From Pseudarthrobacter phenanthrenivorans (GTDB lineage Bacteria; Actinomycetota; Actinomycetes; Actinomycetales; Micrococcaceae): 64,000 bases of DNA. Positions 1 through 7,776 of this stretch are shown piece by piece. The stretch is taken from the NCBI RefSeq assembly GCF_000813845.1, contig NZ_JWTB01000011.1:34107-98106 (forward strand). Reading direction: 5' to 3'. A model generated the notes under the pieces. That model was not told the DNA's origin. It was given only the letters and a program-made list of their open reading frames with translations, and ran no database searches. Within the stretch, counting starts at the first letter, position 1, and each line of letters starts with the position of its first letter. Both the position numbers and the translations under genes were made by a program.

Positions 1-2
1 GA

Positions 3-920
3 GCCTTCACCGGAATTTACGGCCGCGGTGAACCGCACGCCGTCCGTTTTGTGCTGCAGTTGCGGGCCGGTCTGCTGATGCTGCTGGTCATGCTCCTGGC
101 GGCGCTCGCCGCCCGCATGGGTCCGGCATGGGGCCTGGACGCCGCCACCCACACCTGGCTGCTGGTCCTGGCCACCACGCTGGTGGCCGGCGCGTGCTCC
201 GTGGCCATTTCCTGGCTCCGGCTGCGCCCTGCCGGTTCGCTCTTCCACATCTTCGCCTTCGCCGCCATCGCCTCCATTCCCAACCAGCCCCCGCTGTGGC
301 AGGGCATGCTGGTGGCGGTGCTCACCACGGTGTTCGCCCTGCTGGTGGGGTTCTCTTCGCGCATCCTTCCCAGCCACCGCACACCCTGGGCCCGCCCGCC
401 CCGCATCCGCCGCACCCCGGCGGAAAAACGTGCAGCATGGCTGGAGGGCCTCGGCTACCTGGTGGCCGCCGGCCTTGCCGGAACCCTTGCCACGTGGGCG
501 GGTGAGCGCCTGGGATTCGGGCACAACTACTGGGCCATGGTGGCCGCCGTGGTCCCCCTGGTGGGCCACACTACCCGGCACCGGGTGCGCCGCGGGATCC
601 AAAGAATCATCGGCACCGTCCTGGGACTGCTCGTCCTGGCCGCGGTGCTGCTGGTGGGCCTGCAGCCCTGGCAGACCGTACTGGTGATGGCGCTGTGCCA
701 GTTCGGCGCCGAGATGTTCATCATCCGCCAGTACCTGTTGGCGCAGGTTTTCGTGACGCCCCTGGCCCTTGTGTCCACGCTCCTGGTGGTCCCGGCCTCG
801 CCGTCCATCCTGCTGCGGGACCGCATCATCGAGACGGTGATCGGCGCGGCCGTCGGGATTGCCGTGGTGCTGGCCCCGGGCGCATGGCGCCGGATTAGGC
901 AGAGGACGACGGCGGCCTGA
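3..920 (+). CDS. FUSC-family membrane protein, aromatic acid exporter-like (5' partial)
   Basis: The frame is open from the first full codon, so the true start lies left of the window; the residues before the first internal GTG at 51 (AFTGIYGRGEPHAVR) read as real protein. About 305 residues are visible. Two hydrophobic blocks of several membrane helices flank a Pro/Arg-rich cytoplasmic stretch around 385-430, and the protein ends in a short Arg-rich tail. The second block, including GFGHNYWAMVAAVVPL, matches the FUSC / fusaric-acid-resistance type of efflux protein. Family members export aromatic acids or similar compounds; the substrate here is not known. The IclR regulator and 4-hydroxybenzoate hydroxylase that follow on the same strand make a link to aromatic acids a reasonable inference only. 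Confidence 0.75.
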   Translation, partial: AFTGIYGRGEPHAVRFVLQLRAGLLMLLVMLLAALAARMGPAWGLDAATHTWLLVLATTLVAGACSVAISWLRLRPAGSLFHIFAFAAIASIPNQPPLWQGMLVAVLTTVFALLVGFSSRILPSHRTPWARPPRIRRTPAEKRAAWLEGLGYLVAAGLAGTLATWAGERLGFGHNYWAMVAAVVPLVGHTTRHRVRRGIQRIIGTVLGLLVLAAVLLVGLQPWQTVLVMALCQFGAEMFIIRQYLLAQVFVTPLALVSTLLVVPASPSILLRDRIIETVIGAAVGIAVVLAPGAWRRIRQRTTAA

Positions 921-1004
921 CCGCCTGGCACTTGGCCGCCCGGGCGCCTTGCCCGCATCCGCACGCGGTAGGCTGGACTTCCCATTCAATGGAAGGCGGC
1001 GGCC

Positions 1005-1748
1005 GTGGCGAACTCGCAGTCCGGGGACTCGGTGGTGGACAGGATCGTCCGCCTGATTTCGGCGTTTCCGCAGGACGTCAATGCGCTCCAGCTCAATGAA
1101 CTTGCGCAGCAGGCCGGCCTGCCGCTGACCACAACGCACCGGCTGGTGGGTCAGCTTGCCGCCCATGGCCTGCTGGAGGCGGCGCCGGGAGGCATGGTCC
1201 GCCCCGGACTCCGTTTGTGGGAGCTGGTGAACCGGGCATCGCCCACGCTGGCCCTGCGCCAGGCGGCCATGCCGTTCATGGAAGACATCCAGCAGGTCCT
1301 CCACCAAAACGTGAATCTGGCGGTGCTGGACGGCTGGGAGGCGCTCTTCGTGGAGCGGCTGTCCAGGCGCGGTTCGGTGGCCAACCGTGCGCAGGTGGCA
1401 GGCAGGATGCCCATCCACATTTCGTCGGCCGGCCTGGCGCTGATGGCCCACCAGGACAGGCAGGTGCAGGAAGAATACCTCCGCGGGTTCACTGACCCGG
1501 ACGGAAAGCTCACGGCCGGCGGGGTCCGGACATTGCTCGCCGAAACCTCCCGCCAGGGTTTCGCCCAGCTCAAAGGCGTGGTGGATCCGGACACGTGGGG
1601 CATAGCCGTCCCCGTCCTCAACCGCAGGCAGCGCGCCCTGGCCTCACTCGGCGTCGTGGTCCCCCTTCGGGAGATGCGTCTGCAGGCGCTCGTCCCCGCC
1701 CTGCAGACGGCCGCCCGCGGCATCGCCCGGCAACTGGCCGATACCTGA
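1005..1748 (+). CDS. IclR-family transcriptional regulator
   Basis: 247 residues, the usual IclR length. Residues 1-70 form the winged helix-turn-helix (LNELAQQAGLPLTTTHRLVGQL), and the rest is the effector-binding domain with the typical LDGWEALFVERL segment and a conserved C-terminal region. GTG start; a TAGGCT -10-like hexamer lies at 969-974, giving a short leader. It sits 113 bases before pobA on the same strand. IclR proteins (PobR of Acinetobacter is one) often control aromatic acid catabolism, so it is the best candidate regulator of pobA, as activator or repressor. No divergent partner is present, so this rests on proximity and family knowledge. Confidence 0.88.
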   Translation: MANSQSGDSVVDRIVRLISAFPQDVNALQLNELAQQAGLPLTTTHRLVGQLAAHGLLEAAPGGMVRPGLRLWELVNRASPTLALRQAAMPFMEDIQQVLHQNVNLAVLDGWEALFVERLSRRGSVANRAQVAGRMPIHISSAGLALMAHQDRQVQEEYLRGFTDPDGKLTAGGVRTLLAETSRQGFAQLKGVVDPDTWGIAVPVLNRRQRALASLGVVVPLREMRLQALVPALQTAARGIARQLADT

Positions 1749-1819
1749 TCCATTCAACGGAATTGTTGTAACGGCGGTCACGCTGTTTAGCCCACACTGA
1801 TGGGCAGACGAACCGGTCC

Positions 1820-1839
1820 GGTCCCGCCGAGGCGGGACC
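1820..1839. promoter_or_regulatory. 20-bp perfect palindrome in the pobA leader
   Basis: Arms GGTCCCGCC and GGCGGGACC with a 2-base centre, ending 22 bases before the pobA ATG. It may be a protein-binding site or an RNA hairpin in the leader. A weaker repeat, CAAC-N6-GTTG, lies at 1755-1768 near a -35-like TTGTTG, and TTTAGC at 1786-1791 could be the -10. Confidence 0.5.
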
Positions 1840-1861
1840 CGCAACGAAGCGAGAACAGATC

Positions 1862-3049
1862 ATGGCACGAAAAGTCATCACCACCCAGGTGGCCATCATG
1901 GGCGGCGGCCCCGCCGGGCTTATGCTTTCCCACCTGCTGGCCAAAGCCGGGATTGAGTCAACGGTGATCGAAATCCGCAGCCATGAGGAGATTGCCCACA
2001 CCGTCCGCGCAGGAATCCTGGAACACGGCACGGTCAACCTGCTGGTGGACAGCGGGGTGTCTGACCGCGTGCTGCGCGACGGGGACCGGCACGACGGCAT
2101 CGAGCTCCGGTTCAACGGGGAAAGCCACCGGGTCGATTTCAAGGACCTGGTGGGGGAGTCGGTGTGGCTGTATCCGCAGACGGACGTCTTCCTGGACCTC
2201 GCCGCGCGGAGGAAGGGCGACGGCGGCGATGTCCGCTACAGCGTCACTGACACCTCGGTGCACGATCTCGAAGGCCGGCCCAAGGTCTGGTTCACCGATG
2301 CCGACGGCGTTGAGTTCGAGATCCAGGCCGATTTCCTGGTGGGGGCCGACGGTTCCCGCAGCCACTGCCGCTTCCAGATCCCCGAGGCCCACCGCAAGTG
2401 GTACTTCCATGAGTACCCCTTCGCCTGGTTCGGCATCCTGGCCGAGGCACCGCGCAGCTCCGACGAACTCATCTACGCCAACTCGGCCAACGGCTTCGCC
2501 CTGATCAGCCAGCGTACGGAAACCGTGCAGCGGATGTACTTCCAGTGCGACCCCAAGGAGAACGTGACGGAATGGGATGACGACCGGATCTGGGCCGAAT
2601 TCCGCAGCCGCGTCAACGGCAACGGCTTCGAGCTCAAGGAAGGGCCGGTCCTGGAAAAGATGGTGCTGCCGTTCCGCAGCTTCGTCCACGCCCCCATGCG
2701 CCACGGCAACCTGTTCCTGGCCGGCGACGCCGCGCACACGGTGCCGCCCACCGGTGCCAAGGGCCTCAACCTGGCCATCAACGACGTCAAGGTCCTGTTC
2801 GAAGGCTTGGACAGCCACTACAACTCCGGCTCGGACCTGCTCCTCGAGTCCTACAGCGACCGTGCCCTCGCCCGGGTGTGGAAGGCCCAGCAGTTCTCCT
2901 ACTGGATGACCACCATGCTGCATACGCCCGCCGATGCGGACGACTTCTCCCGTGCCCGCCAGCTCGGTGAGCTGAACTCCGTAGTTTCCTCCCGGCATGG
3001 CATGGCGGACCTGGCTGAGGCATACACGGGCTGGCCCGCGGCCTCATAG
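1862..3049 (+). CDS. pobA: 4-hydroxybenzoate 3-monooxygenase
   Basis: 395 residues, the size of known PobA. It hydroxylates 4-hydroxybenzoate to protocatechuate in the cytoplasm using FAD, NAD(P)H and O2, feeding the beta-ketoadipate route. The FAD-binding GGGPAG is at residues 14-19, the class A DG motif (DGSRSHCR) at D163, and the GD motif (GDAAHTVPPTGAKGLN) at 288-303, as expected for this flavoprotein subfamily. The ATG start follows a leader of about 110 bases from the IclR gene, which contains a palindrome. The gene is convergent with the TetR gene; between them a small GC hairpin near 3062-3076 followed by a T-run around 3090 could serve as terminator. Confidence 0.93.
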   Translation: MARKVITTQVAIMGGGPAGLMLSHLLAKAGIESTVIEIRSHEEIAHTVRAGILEHGTVNLLVDSGVSDRVLRDGDRHDGIELRFNGESHRVDFKDLVGESVWLYPQTDVFLDLAARRKGDGGDVRYSVTDTSVHDLEGRPKVWFTDADGVEFEIQADFLVGADGSRSHCRFQIPEAHRKWYFHEYPFAWFGILAEAPRSSDELIYANSANGFALISQRTETVQRMYFQCDPKENVTEWDDDRIWAEFRSRVNGNGFELKEGPVLEKMVLPFRSFVHAPMRHGNLFLAGDAAHTVPPTGAKGLNLAINDVKVLFEGLDSHYNSGSDLLLESYSDRALARVWKAQQFSYWMTTMLHTPADADDFSRARQLGELNSVVSSRHGMADLAEAYTGWPAAS

Positions 3050-3100
3050 GCAATGGACGACGGCGGGTGGCCGCCCGCGGATTCAGGGGTTTTTGCAGGT

Positions 3101-3640
3101 TCAGCGGCCCAGCAGCCGCCGGATCGCCGCCGCAGTGGCCGCGGCGTCCGGGTCTTCGTCGCGGCGGACGGTGAGCAGGTGCAGCAGGACCCCGTCGCAG
3201 TAGTCCGCGACGTCCCGGGCCCGTGCCGCTGCGTCCGCCACCCCGAGGGCCCTGAGCGCCTGTTCAAGGCCGCCCACCAGCAGGCGGTGCCCCGCGGTCA
3301 CTGCCTCGGGGCGGTCCAGGGACAGGGCCAGCCGGGCCCGGGTGAGGCCAGAATGTTGCCGGGCAAGCGCGAGCACCATCGCGGCCAGTTGGGCGGCCAG
3401 CTGGTCCGCGTCCAGTGGCGGGCCGGCAGGGCCGACGTGCTGCAGAAGTTCCGCGTCCAGCTGCAGGAGGCGGTCCAGGACTGCTTCCACCAGTGCTGAC
3501 CGGTTGCGGTAGTAGTTGGACGTCGTCCCTTCGGAAACCCCTGCGGCTGCATCCACGGCGCGGTGGGTGAGGCCCTTCAGCCCCTTCTCCGCGACGATGG
3601 ACAGTGCGGCATCGAGCAGCTGGGTCCGTCGGTCGGGCAT
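3101..3640 (-). CDS. TetR-family regulator, divergent from a flavin monooxygenase
   Basis: 179 residues with an N-terminal TetR helix-turn-helix (LDAALSIVAEKGLKGLTHRAV, then SEGTTSNYYRNRSALVE) and a helical C-terminal ligand domain. The ATG at 3640 is 6 bases after a perfect TANNNT hexamer (TAGACT read on the minus strand, 3652-3647), so the mRNA is probably leaderless. The gene is divergent from the FAD monooxygenase at 3699 with only 58 bases between them, which hold an inverted repeat (3673-3686). It is the likely repressor of that monooxygenase and perhaps of itself. Confidence 0.9.
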   Translation of the reverse strand: MPDRRTQLLDAALSIVAEKGLKGLTHRAVDAAAGVSEGTTSNYYRNRSALVEAVLDRLLQLDAELLQHVGPAGPPLDADQLAAQLAAMVLALARQHSGLTRARLALSLDRPEAVTAGHRLLVGGLEQALRALGVADAAARARDVADYCDGVLLHLLTVRRDEDPDAAATAAAIRRLLGR

Positions 3641-3646
3641 GGTGCC

Positions 3647-3691
3647 AGTCTACGGGCACTCCCTTCCAATTCACTACAAAAGTAGTAGAAT
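3647..3691. promoter_or_regulatory. Back-to-back leaderless promoters with TetR-type operator
   Basis: Minus-strand -10 TAGACT at 3652-3647 serves the TetR gene. Plus-strand -10 TAGAAT at 3686-3691, 7 bases before the ATG at 3699, serves the monooxygenase. The inverted repeat ACTACAAAAGTAGT (3673-3686; 5-base arms, 4-base centre) lies just upstream of and touches the plus-strand -10, a position suited to repression. Confidence 0.65.
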
Positions 3692-3698
3692 TGTGGGC

Positions 3699-4754
3699 AT
3701 GGAAACGATCTCGATCGTTGGCGGCGGCATTGCCGGTCTTGCCCTCGCGTCCTGCCTGGAGCCCGGCCGCTTCGAGGTGACGGTTTACGAGAAGCGTCCC
3801 GAACTGCCGGCGGTGGGCACTGTGCTGGCCATGTGGCCCAACGCCCAGCGGGCGCTGGCGCGGGTGGGAATCCTCGGGCAGGCGCGGGCGGTGAGCCCCG
3901 CCCTTGGCAGCGGTTCCATCCGGAATGCGGCAGGTGAACCGTGGATCACCGTCAACGGCGGCGAGCTGATCGGGATGTCACGGGTGGACCTGCTTCGGCT
4001 CCTCGACTCGGCTGTCCCGGCAACGGTCCGGCGGGTCACCACGCAGGTGCAGGAACTGCCGGCCGGCCAAGGACTGGTGGTGGGCGCTGATGGGGTCCAC
4101 AGCATAGTCCGCCGCCAGGTATGGGGTGCCGCTGCAGATGCCACGGTAACGTCCTGCCTTGCACTGCGGGGCACCATTCCGGCGCCCGTCGATCCCGAGG
4201 CAGTAGGGGAATACTGGGGGCGGGGTGACCTTTTCGGGATCGCAGCCTCCCCCGGGGGAACCAACTGGTACGCCAGCTGGCGTTCCGGACTGGGCCCCAC
4301 CGGCATTGACGTTGAACAGGCCCTGGAGCAGGCGCGGCAGCGTTTCGCAGGCCACGCTCCGGCTATCCGGCACGTGCTCGCCGCAGCGGTTCCGGAGCTC
4401 TCGCTCGCGCAGCGGATCTGGACCACGCCGCCTCTGCGGTCCTACGTCAGCGGCGCCGCCGTGCTGGTGGGCGATGCAGCACACGCCATGACTCCGAACC
4501 TGGGCCGCGGCGCCTGTGAATCCCTTGTTGACGCAGTGACCCTGGCGGACCTGTTGAACAGCCTTCCGCAGGAGCGGGCGCTCGCGGCCTACAACCGGCA
4601 GCGCCGGCTGCGCACCCGGGCGCTCAGCCGGGCATCGGCGGTGATGATGCGGGTGGCGCTGGCCGAACGAGCCCAGCCCCTGCGCGACCGCCTGCTTGAC
4701 CTGGCCCGGCGCCGGGACGAAAGGGCGGCCGCCGGCAACGGCGCGGGGCGTTGA
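3699..4754 (+). CDS. FAD-dependent monooxygenase (class A, salicylate/6-hydroxynicotinate hydroxylase type)
   Basis: 351 residues. FAD motif GGGIAG at residues 8-13, a DG motif (ADGVHSIVRR) in the middle and the GD motif (VLVGDAAHAMTPNLGRGACES) towards the C-terminus show a group A flavoprotein hydroxylase. The start at 3699 is preferred over an upstream in-frame start at 3516 because the FAD fold begins at once and a -10 hexamer ends 7 bases upstream. The substrate is unknown; it is probably an aromatic or polyketide-like compound sensed by the divergent TetR. It ends 20 bases from the convergent thioesterase gene. Confidence 0.85.
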   Translation: METISIVGGGIAGLALASCLEPGRFEVTVYEKRPELPAVGTVLAMWPNAQRALARVGILGQARAVSPALGSGSIRNAAGEPWITVNGGELIGMSRVDLLRLLDSAVPATVRRVTTQVQELPAGQGLVVGADGVHSIVRRQVWGAAADATVTSCLALRGTIPAPVDPEAVGEYWGRGDLFGIAASPGGTNWYASWRSGLGPTGIDVEQALEQARQRFAGHAPAIRHVLAAAVPELSLAQRIWTTPPLRSYVSGAAVLVGDAAHAMTPNLGRGACESLVDAVTLADLLNSLPQERALAAYNRQRRLRTRALSRASAVMMRVALAERAQPLRDRLLDLARRRDERAAAGNGAGR

Positions 4755-4774
4755 CAGCGCGCCTCGCCGTTGCG

Positions 4775-5209
4775 TTAGTCCTTGGGGGTGGTGCCGCTCA
4801 GGTGGTGGGTGGGGATCCGGTCCCGGTCATAGGTGATTTCGGTGTAGCCGTGCGGCTCGGGCTTGCCGTCCTGGTTGAGGTTCACGAAGACGATTTCCTC
4901 GATGGTGAGGATGCTCTGCCGGGTGATCATGTTGCGGACCTCGGCGCGCATGGTCAACGAGGTGCGGCCAAACCGGGTAGCGGTCAGGCCCATCTCGATC
5001 AGGTCGCCCTGGACGGCGGAGCTGACAAAGTTGATCTCCGAAATGTACTTGGTGACCGCGCGGCCGTTTCCCAGCTGCAGGATGGCGTAAATTGCCGCTT
5101 CCTCATCGATCCACTTCAGCAGGCTTCCGCCGAAGAGGGTCCCGTTGGCGTTGAGGTCCTCGGGCCGGACCCATTTGCGGGTCCGGAACGTGATGTCTGC
5201 TGTTTCCAT
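4775..5209 (-). CDS. Acyl-CoA thioesterase, hot-dog fold (YciA/BACH type)
   Basis: 144 residues, one hot-dog domain. NANGTLFGGSLLKWIDEEAA is the characteristic helix segment with the catalytic Asn and Asp/Glu region of acyl-CoA hydrolases; the following strands (VTKYISEINFVSSAVQGD) fit the family. It hydrolyses acyl-CoA to free acid and CoA; chain-length preference cannot be told. The ATG is 6 bases after TAATCT (minus strand 5221-5216), so it is probably leaderless. It lies between convergent and unrelated neighbours, so no pathway can be assigned. Confidence 0.85.
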   Translation of the reverse strand: METADITFRTRKWVRPEDLNANGTLFGGSLLKWIDEEAAIYAILQLGNGRAVTKYISEINFVSSAVQGDLIEMGLTATRFGRTSLTMRAEVRNMITRQSILTIEEIVFVNLNQDGKPEPHGYTEITYDRDRIPTHHLSGTTPKD

Positions 5210-5265
5210 ACCGCGAGATTAGCCTGACCGCACGCAGGGCGCCGGAGTATGACGGCCGGCCGGTG

Positions 5266-5769
5266 CTAGGCCATGGCGGTCTGCGCGGCACTGTGGGCGT
5301 TGATGCTCTTGGCGTAGCAGTAGGAATGCTCCACTCCCGCGTAGGGGCCGAAGTTCGGGATGGCCTCAAACCCTGAGTTCTCGTAGAAGTTGCGGCCGTC
5401 CGGCTGGGCTGACCCCGCTTCCGCCTTGATGCGGGTGATGCCCTGCCGGAATGCCTCTGCTTCCAGCGCTGCAAGGATGGAACTGGCCACCCCGGAGCCG
5501 CGCGTGTACGGCAGCACATACAGGCGTTTTATTTCGGCGGTCGATGAGTCGAGGAGCCGCAGGCCCCCGCAGCCAACGGGCTGTCCCGACCCCTTGTCGT
5601 ATGCCACCAGGAACACCGCACAGTCGGCGGCCGACGGCGGCGGCCCGGGTTCGTGGTCAGGCCGGCCAAAGCGGGCGTCGAGTTCGGCCTGCTGGGCGCG
5701 GCGGAGATCCGCACCAACGGGGTTGGACCAGGAGACCTGCCGGATGTTCAGCCTGGGATTGGTCTGCAT
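5266..5769 (-). CDS. GNAT-family N-acetyltransferase
   Basis: 167 residues from the ATG at 5769 (MQTNPRLNIRQVSW). A longer upstream reading frame overlaps the MarR gene and is not protein-like, so it is rejected. The acetyl-CoA motif A region is IKRLYVLPYTRGSGVASSILAALEAEA, followed by NFYENSGFEAI, both typical of GNAT enzymes. It would transfer an acetyl group from acetyl-CoA to an amine on an unknown substrate. It is divergent from the MarR gene at 5926, so it shares that 156-base intergenic region and could be under MarR control. Confidence 0.85.
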   Translation of the reverse strand: MQTNPRLNIRQVSWSNPVGADLRRAQQAELDARFGRPDHEPGPPPSAADCAVFLVAYDKGSGQPVGCGGLRLLDSSTAEIKRLYVLPYTRGSGVASSILAALEAEAFRQGITRIKAEAGSAQPDGRNFYENSGFEAIPNFGPYAGVEHSYCYAKSINAHSAAQTAMA

Positions 5770-5888
5770 ATCTGCCTCGATTCGCCGGAGGGGTATGCCG
5801 TACAAGGCTAAAGGCGGGGAGTTACGCGGGTGTTTCCCGGCGGTTAGCACCCGGATAACGGTGCGGCGGCTAGGGATCCATATGTTAC

Positions 5889-5919
5889 TTGGCAGCCTAG
5901 TTATCAGGTGGTCTAAAAT
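5889..5919 (+). promoter_or_regulatory. Leaderless promoter of the MarR gene with a possible operator half
   Basis: -35-like TTGGCA (5889-5894) and -10 TAAAAT (5914-5919), spaced 19 bases; the ATG follows 6 bases after the -10. Between them CTAGTT (5897-5902) matches one arm of the perfect repeat at 6451-6463 after this gene, suggesting autoregulation by the MarR protein. Confidence 0.6.
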
Positions 5920-5925
5920 GATTTT

Positions 5926-6441
5926 ATGGTTTCTACGGGCAACGAGGGATCCGGCTACTGGTACGGCCCCGACGGGCAGCTGGACTACAGCGCGGCAGTA
6001 TTGAAGTCGCTCCGGGACTACCGCTCGGCCGAAACCGAGATCCGCCGCAATACCAGGGACTCCATGGGCATGGGGGAAACGGACATTCTTGCCCTGAGGT
6101 ATCTGCTGCGGGTCCAGGCGTCCGGAAAGCAGGTTGTGCCCAAGGATCTCAGTCAATTCCTCAATATTACTAGCGCCTCCACCACCTCGCTGATTGACCG
6201 CCTGGTGGCCAGCGGGCACGTCCGGCGCGAGGCACACCCCACGGACCGGCGTTCGGTTGTGGTCGTTCCCACTGTTGAATCCGACAAAGAGGTCCGCGAA
6301 ACGCTCGGTGCCATGCATCGCAGGATGATGACGGTGGCGGAGAGCCTCACTGCCGACGAGGCCCGGGTGGTTGTGGAATTCCTGCAGCGCATGACCGAAG
6401 CCCTGCAGGTGTCCGAAAAGGAAGCGCACAAAGTTCACTAG
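5926..6441 (+). CDS. MarR-family transcriptional regulator
   Basis: 171 residues with a winged helix-turn-helix in the centre: DLSQFLNITSASTTSLIDRL as the recognition region and the wing HPTDRRSVVV (residues about 75-125), flanked by helices for dimerisation. The promoter is leaderless. The repeat CTAGTTCAACTAG lies directly behind it and before the small-protein/kinase operon, and a CTAGTT half-site lies in its own promoter, so it may control itself and that operon. MarR proteins usually sense phenolic or oxidised ligands; the ligand here is unknown. Confidence 0.9.
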   Translation: MVSTGNEGSGYWYGPDGQLDYSAAVLKSLRDYRSAETEIRRNTRDSMGMGETDILALRYLLRVQASGKQVVPKDLSQFLNITSASTTSLIDRLVASGHVRREAHPTDRRSVVVVPTVESDKEVRETLGAMHRRMMTVAESLTADEARVVVEFLQRMTEALQVSEKEAHKVH

Positions 6442-6450
6442 GCTGACTAG

Positions 6451-6463
6451 CTAGTTCAACTAG
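6451..6463. promoter_or_regulatory. 13-bp palindrome, probable MarR operator
   Basis: CTAGTTCAACTAG is a perfect 6+1+6 inverted repeat, overlapped by CTAGCTAG (6447-6454) and AACTAGTT (6458-6465), in the AT-rich 76 bases between the MarR gene and the small-protein/kinase operon. TATATG and TATGCT hexamers at 6465-6476 are -10 candidates beside it. Confidence 0.6.
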
Positions 6464-6517
6464 TTATATGTATGCTTACGACTGTTCCCAAAGTTGCTTC
6501 CCAACGGAGTCGTGAGT

Positions 6518-6829
6518 GTGTTGGTTACTTTTACCGAAGTTTCACCGCCAAATCCCGGCACAGCCGGGGGAGTCCTGACGAGCGACCTGCGATCCACCCT
6601 GGCCGGCACCACAGCGCCGCAGGAAAATCCGGCGGTCCACTGCGGTGCCGCCATGCAGATCGTTACACCGGCCGTTGGCGGCGGCAGCACCAGCTACACC
6701 TTTGCCCCGGGTGACGCCGGCAGCATCGAACTTCCTCCCGTCTGGCGCTGCGCCTGCGGCTTCCAGCTCGACGCCTGGACGCCGGGGGAGACCCGCTCCG
6801 GGGACCGTCCGGCCGCCCTCGCCGCATGA
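6518..6829 (+). CDS. Small conserved-looking protein with three cysteines, coupled to a kinase
   Basis: 103 residues from the GTG at 6518, chosen because GGAG (6506-6509) lies 8 bases upstream; a TTG at 6494 and a GTG at 6512 are alternatives. I do not recognise the family. Cysteines sit at C42, C78 and C80 (AVHCGA and WRCACGF), a spacing that could bind a metal with a histidine (H41). There is no signal peptide or membrane helix. Its TGA overlaps the ATG of the Ser/Thr kinase by four bases (ATGA), so the two are translationally coupled and probably act together, as substrate, sensor or partner. That role is inference. Confidence 0.6.
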   Translation: MLVTFTEVSPPNPGTAGGVLTSDLRSTLAGTTAPQENPAVHCGAAMQIVTPAVGGGSTSYTFAPGDAGSIELPPVWRCACGFQLDAWTPGETRSGDRPAALAA

Positions 6830-7776
6830 GCACCGGAATCGCAGCGCACGCCCTGCCGCTTCATGGACTGGGCGACGCCGACGCCCTGGTGGCCGGTCAC
6901 TACGGGCTGCGGGAACGCCTCGGCCGGGGATCTGCCGCCGAGGTCTTCCGCGCCGTAGACCTGGCAGGCGGCCCCGACGTCGCGGTGAAGATCGCCGCAG
7001 CGGACGGGCGGAAGCAGCACCAGCGGATCAACAACGAGGCAGCCGTCCTGGCGGGGCTGAACCATCCCTCCATCGTGAGGCTTGTTTCCCAGGGCGCCAT
7101 GCCGCACCGCGGGACCTACTCCGGGCGCCCCTTCCTCGTGGAGGAACTGGCCCTGGGTACCAGCTTGGCGGAAACCATCCGGTTGCAGAGGCCACGGCCC
7201 GTTGACGTTGCCTTCTGGGCGCGGAGCCTTTTCGATGCCTTGGCGCATCTCCATGCCAACGGTCTTGTCCACCGTGACATCAAACCGGCCAACCTGATGT
7301 TGAGCGGACTGCGGAGAAGTCCCGTCAGGATCATAGACTTTGGGATCGCAGCGCCTGCGGGATCAGCGCCCGAACCCGGCATGTCATCCGGAACAGTCCA
7401 TTACATGAGTCCCGAGCAAGCCTCCGGCGGGGTGGCGCAGCCCTGCTGGGATGTGTACTCCATGGGCCTGGTCCTGCTTGAGCTCCTGGTCGGCGCCAAG
7501 GCGTTCCCGGGGACGGCCATCGAATCCCTCGTTGCACGCACCCTGCGGCCGCCCGAGGTTCCCGGCCACCTGGGCGACTGGGCCCTCCTGCTGCGTTCCC
7601 TGACAGCCATGGATCCAGGGGAGCGGCCCACGGCGGAAGAAGCCGCTGCGATGGCAGCACGGCTCATCCCCGCCGCTCCCGCACCAACCCAGGTTGCGCC
7701 GGCGGCCCGCATCCCAGCGGCACCGTGCCGGTCCCTGCCGGTGTTCTCTCCGCGGCGCCACCGCCAACAGATCTAG
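6826..7776 (+). CDS. Soluble serine/threonine protein kinase (Hanks type)
   Basis: 316 residues. Complete kinase core: Gly-rich loop GRGSAAEV 33-40, ATP-anchoring K55 and E71, catalytic HRDIKPAN 149-156, DFG 171-173, activation-loop T190 in GTVHYMSPEQ, and D209 in the F helix. After about residue 285 only a short Pro/Ala-rich tail with basic residues remains. No transmembrane helix or PASTA sensor domain is present, unlike PknB-type kinases, so signal input must come from elsewhere, possibly from the coupled small protein upstream. Its stop codon shares CTAG (7773-7776) with the stop of the convergent phosphatase gene. Confidence 0.92.
   Translation: MSTGIAAHALPLHGLGDADALVAGHYGLRERLGRGSAAEVFRAVDLAGGPDVAVKIAAADGRKQHQRINNEAAVLAGLNHPSIVRLVSQGAMPHRGTYSGRPFLVEELALGTSLAETIRLQRPRPVDVAFWARSLFDALAHLHANGLVHRDIKPANLMLSGLRRSPVRIIDFGIAAPAGSAPEPGMSSGTVHYMSPEQASGGVAQPCWDVYSMGLVLLELLVGAKAFPGTAIESLVARTLRPPEVPGHLGDWALLLRSLTAMDPGERPTAEEAAAMAARLIPAAPAPTQVAPAARIPAAPCRSLPVFSPRRHRQQI

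Noticed and set aside
5770..6438. An N-terminal extension of the GNAT at 5266 to 390 residues
   Set aside because: The extension runs antisense through the whole MarR gene and its promoter and is not protein-like; the GNAT fold starts right after the ATG at 5769.
7773..7776. A functional kinase/phosphatase pair from the overlapping stop codons
   Set aside because: Shared CTAG is simple convergence of neighbouring genes; the phosphatase is of the histidine phosphatase fold, which usually acts on small molecules.
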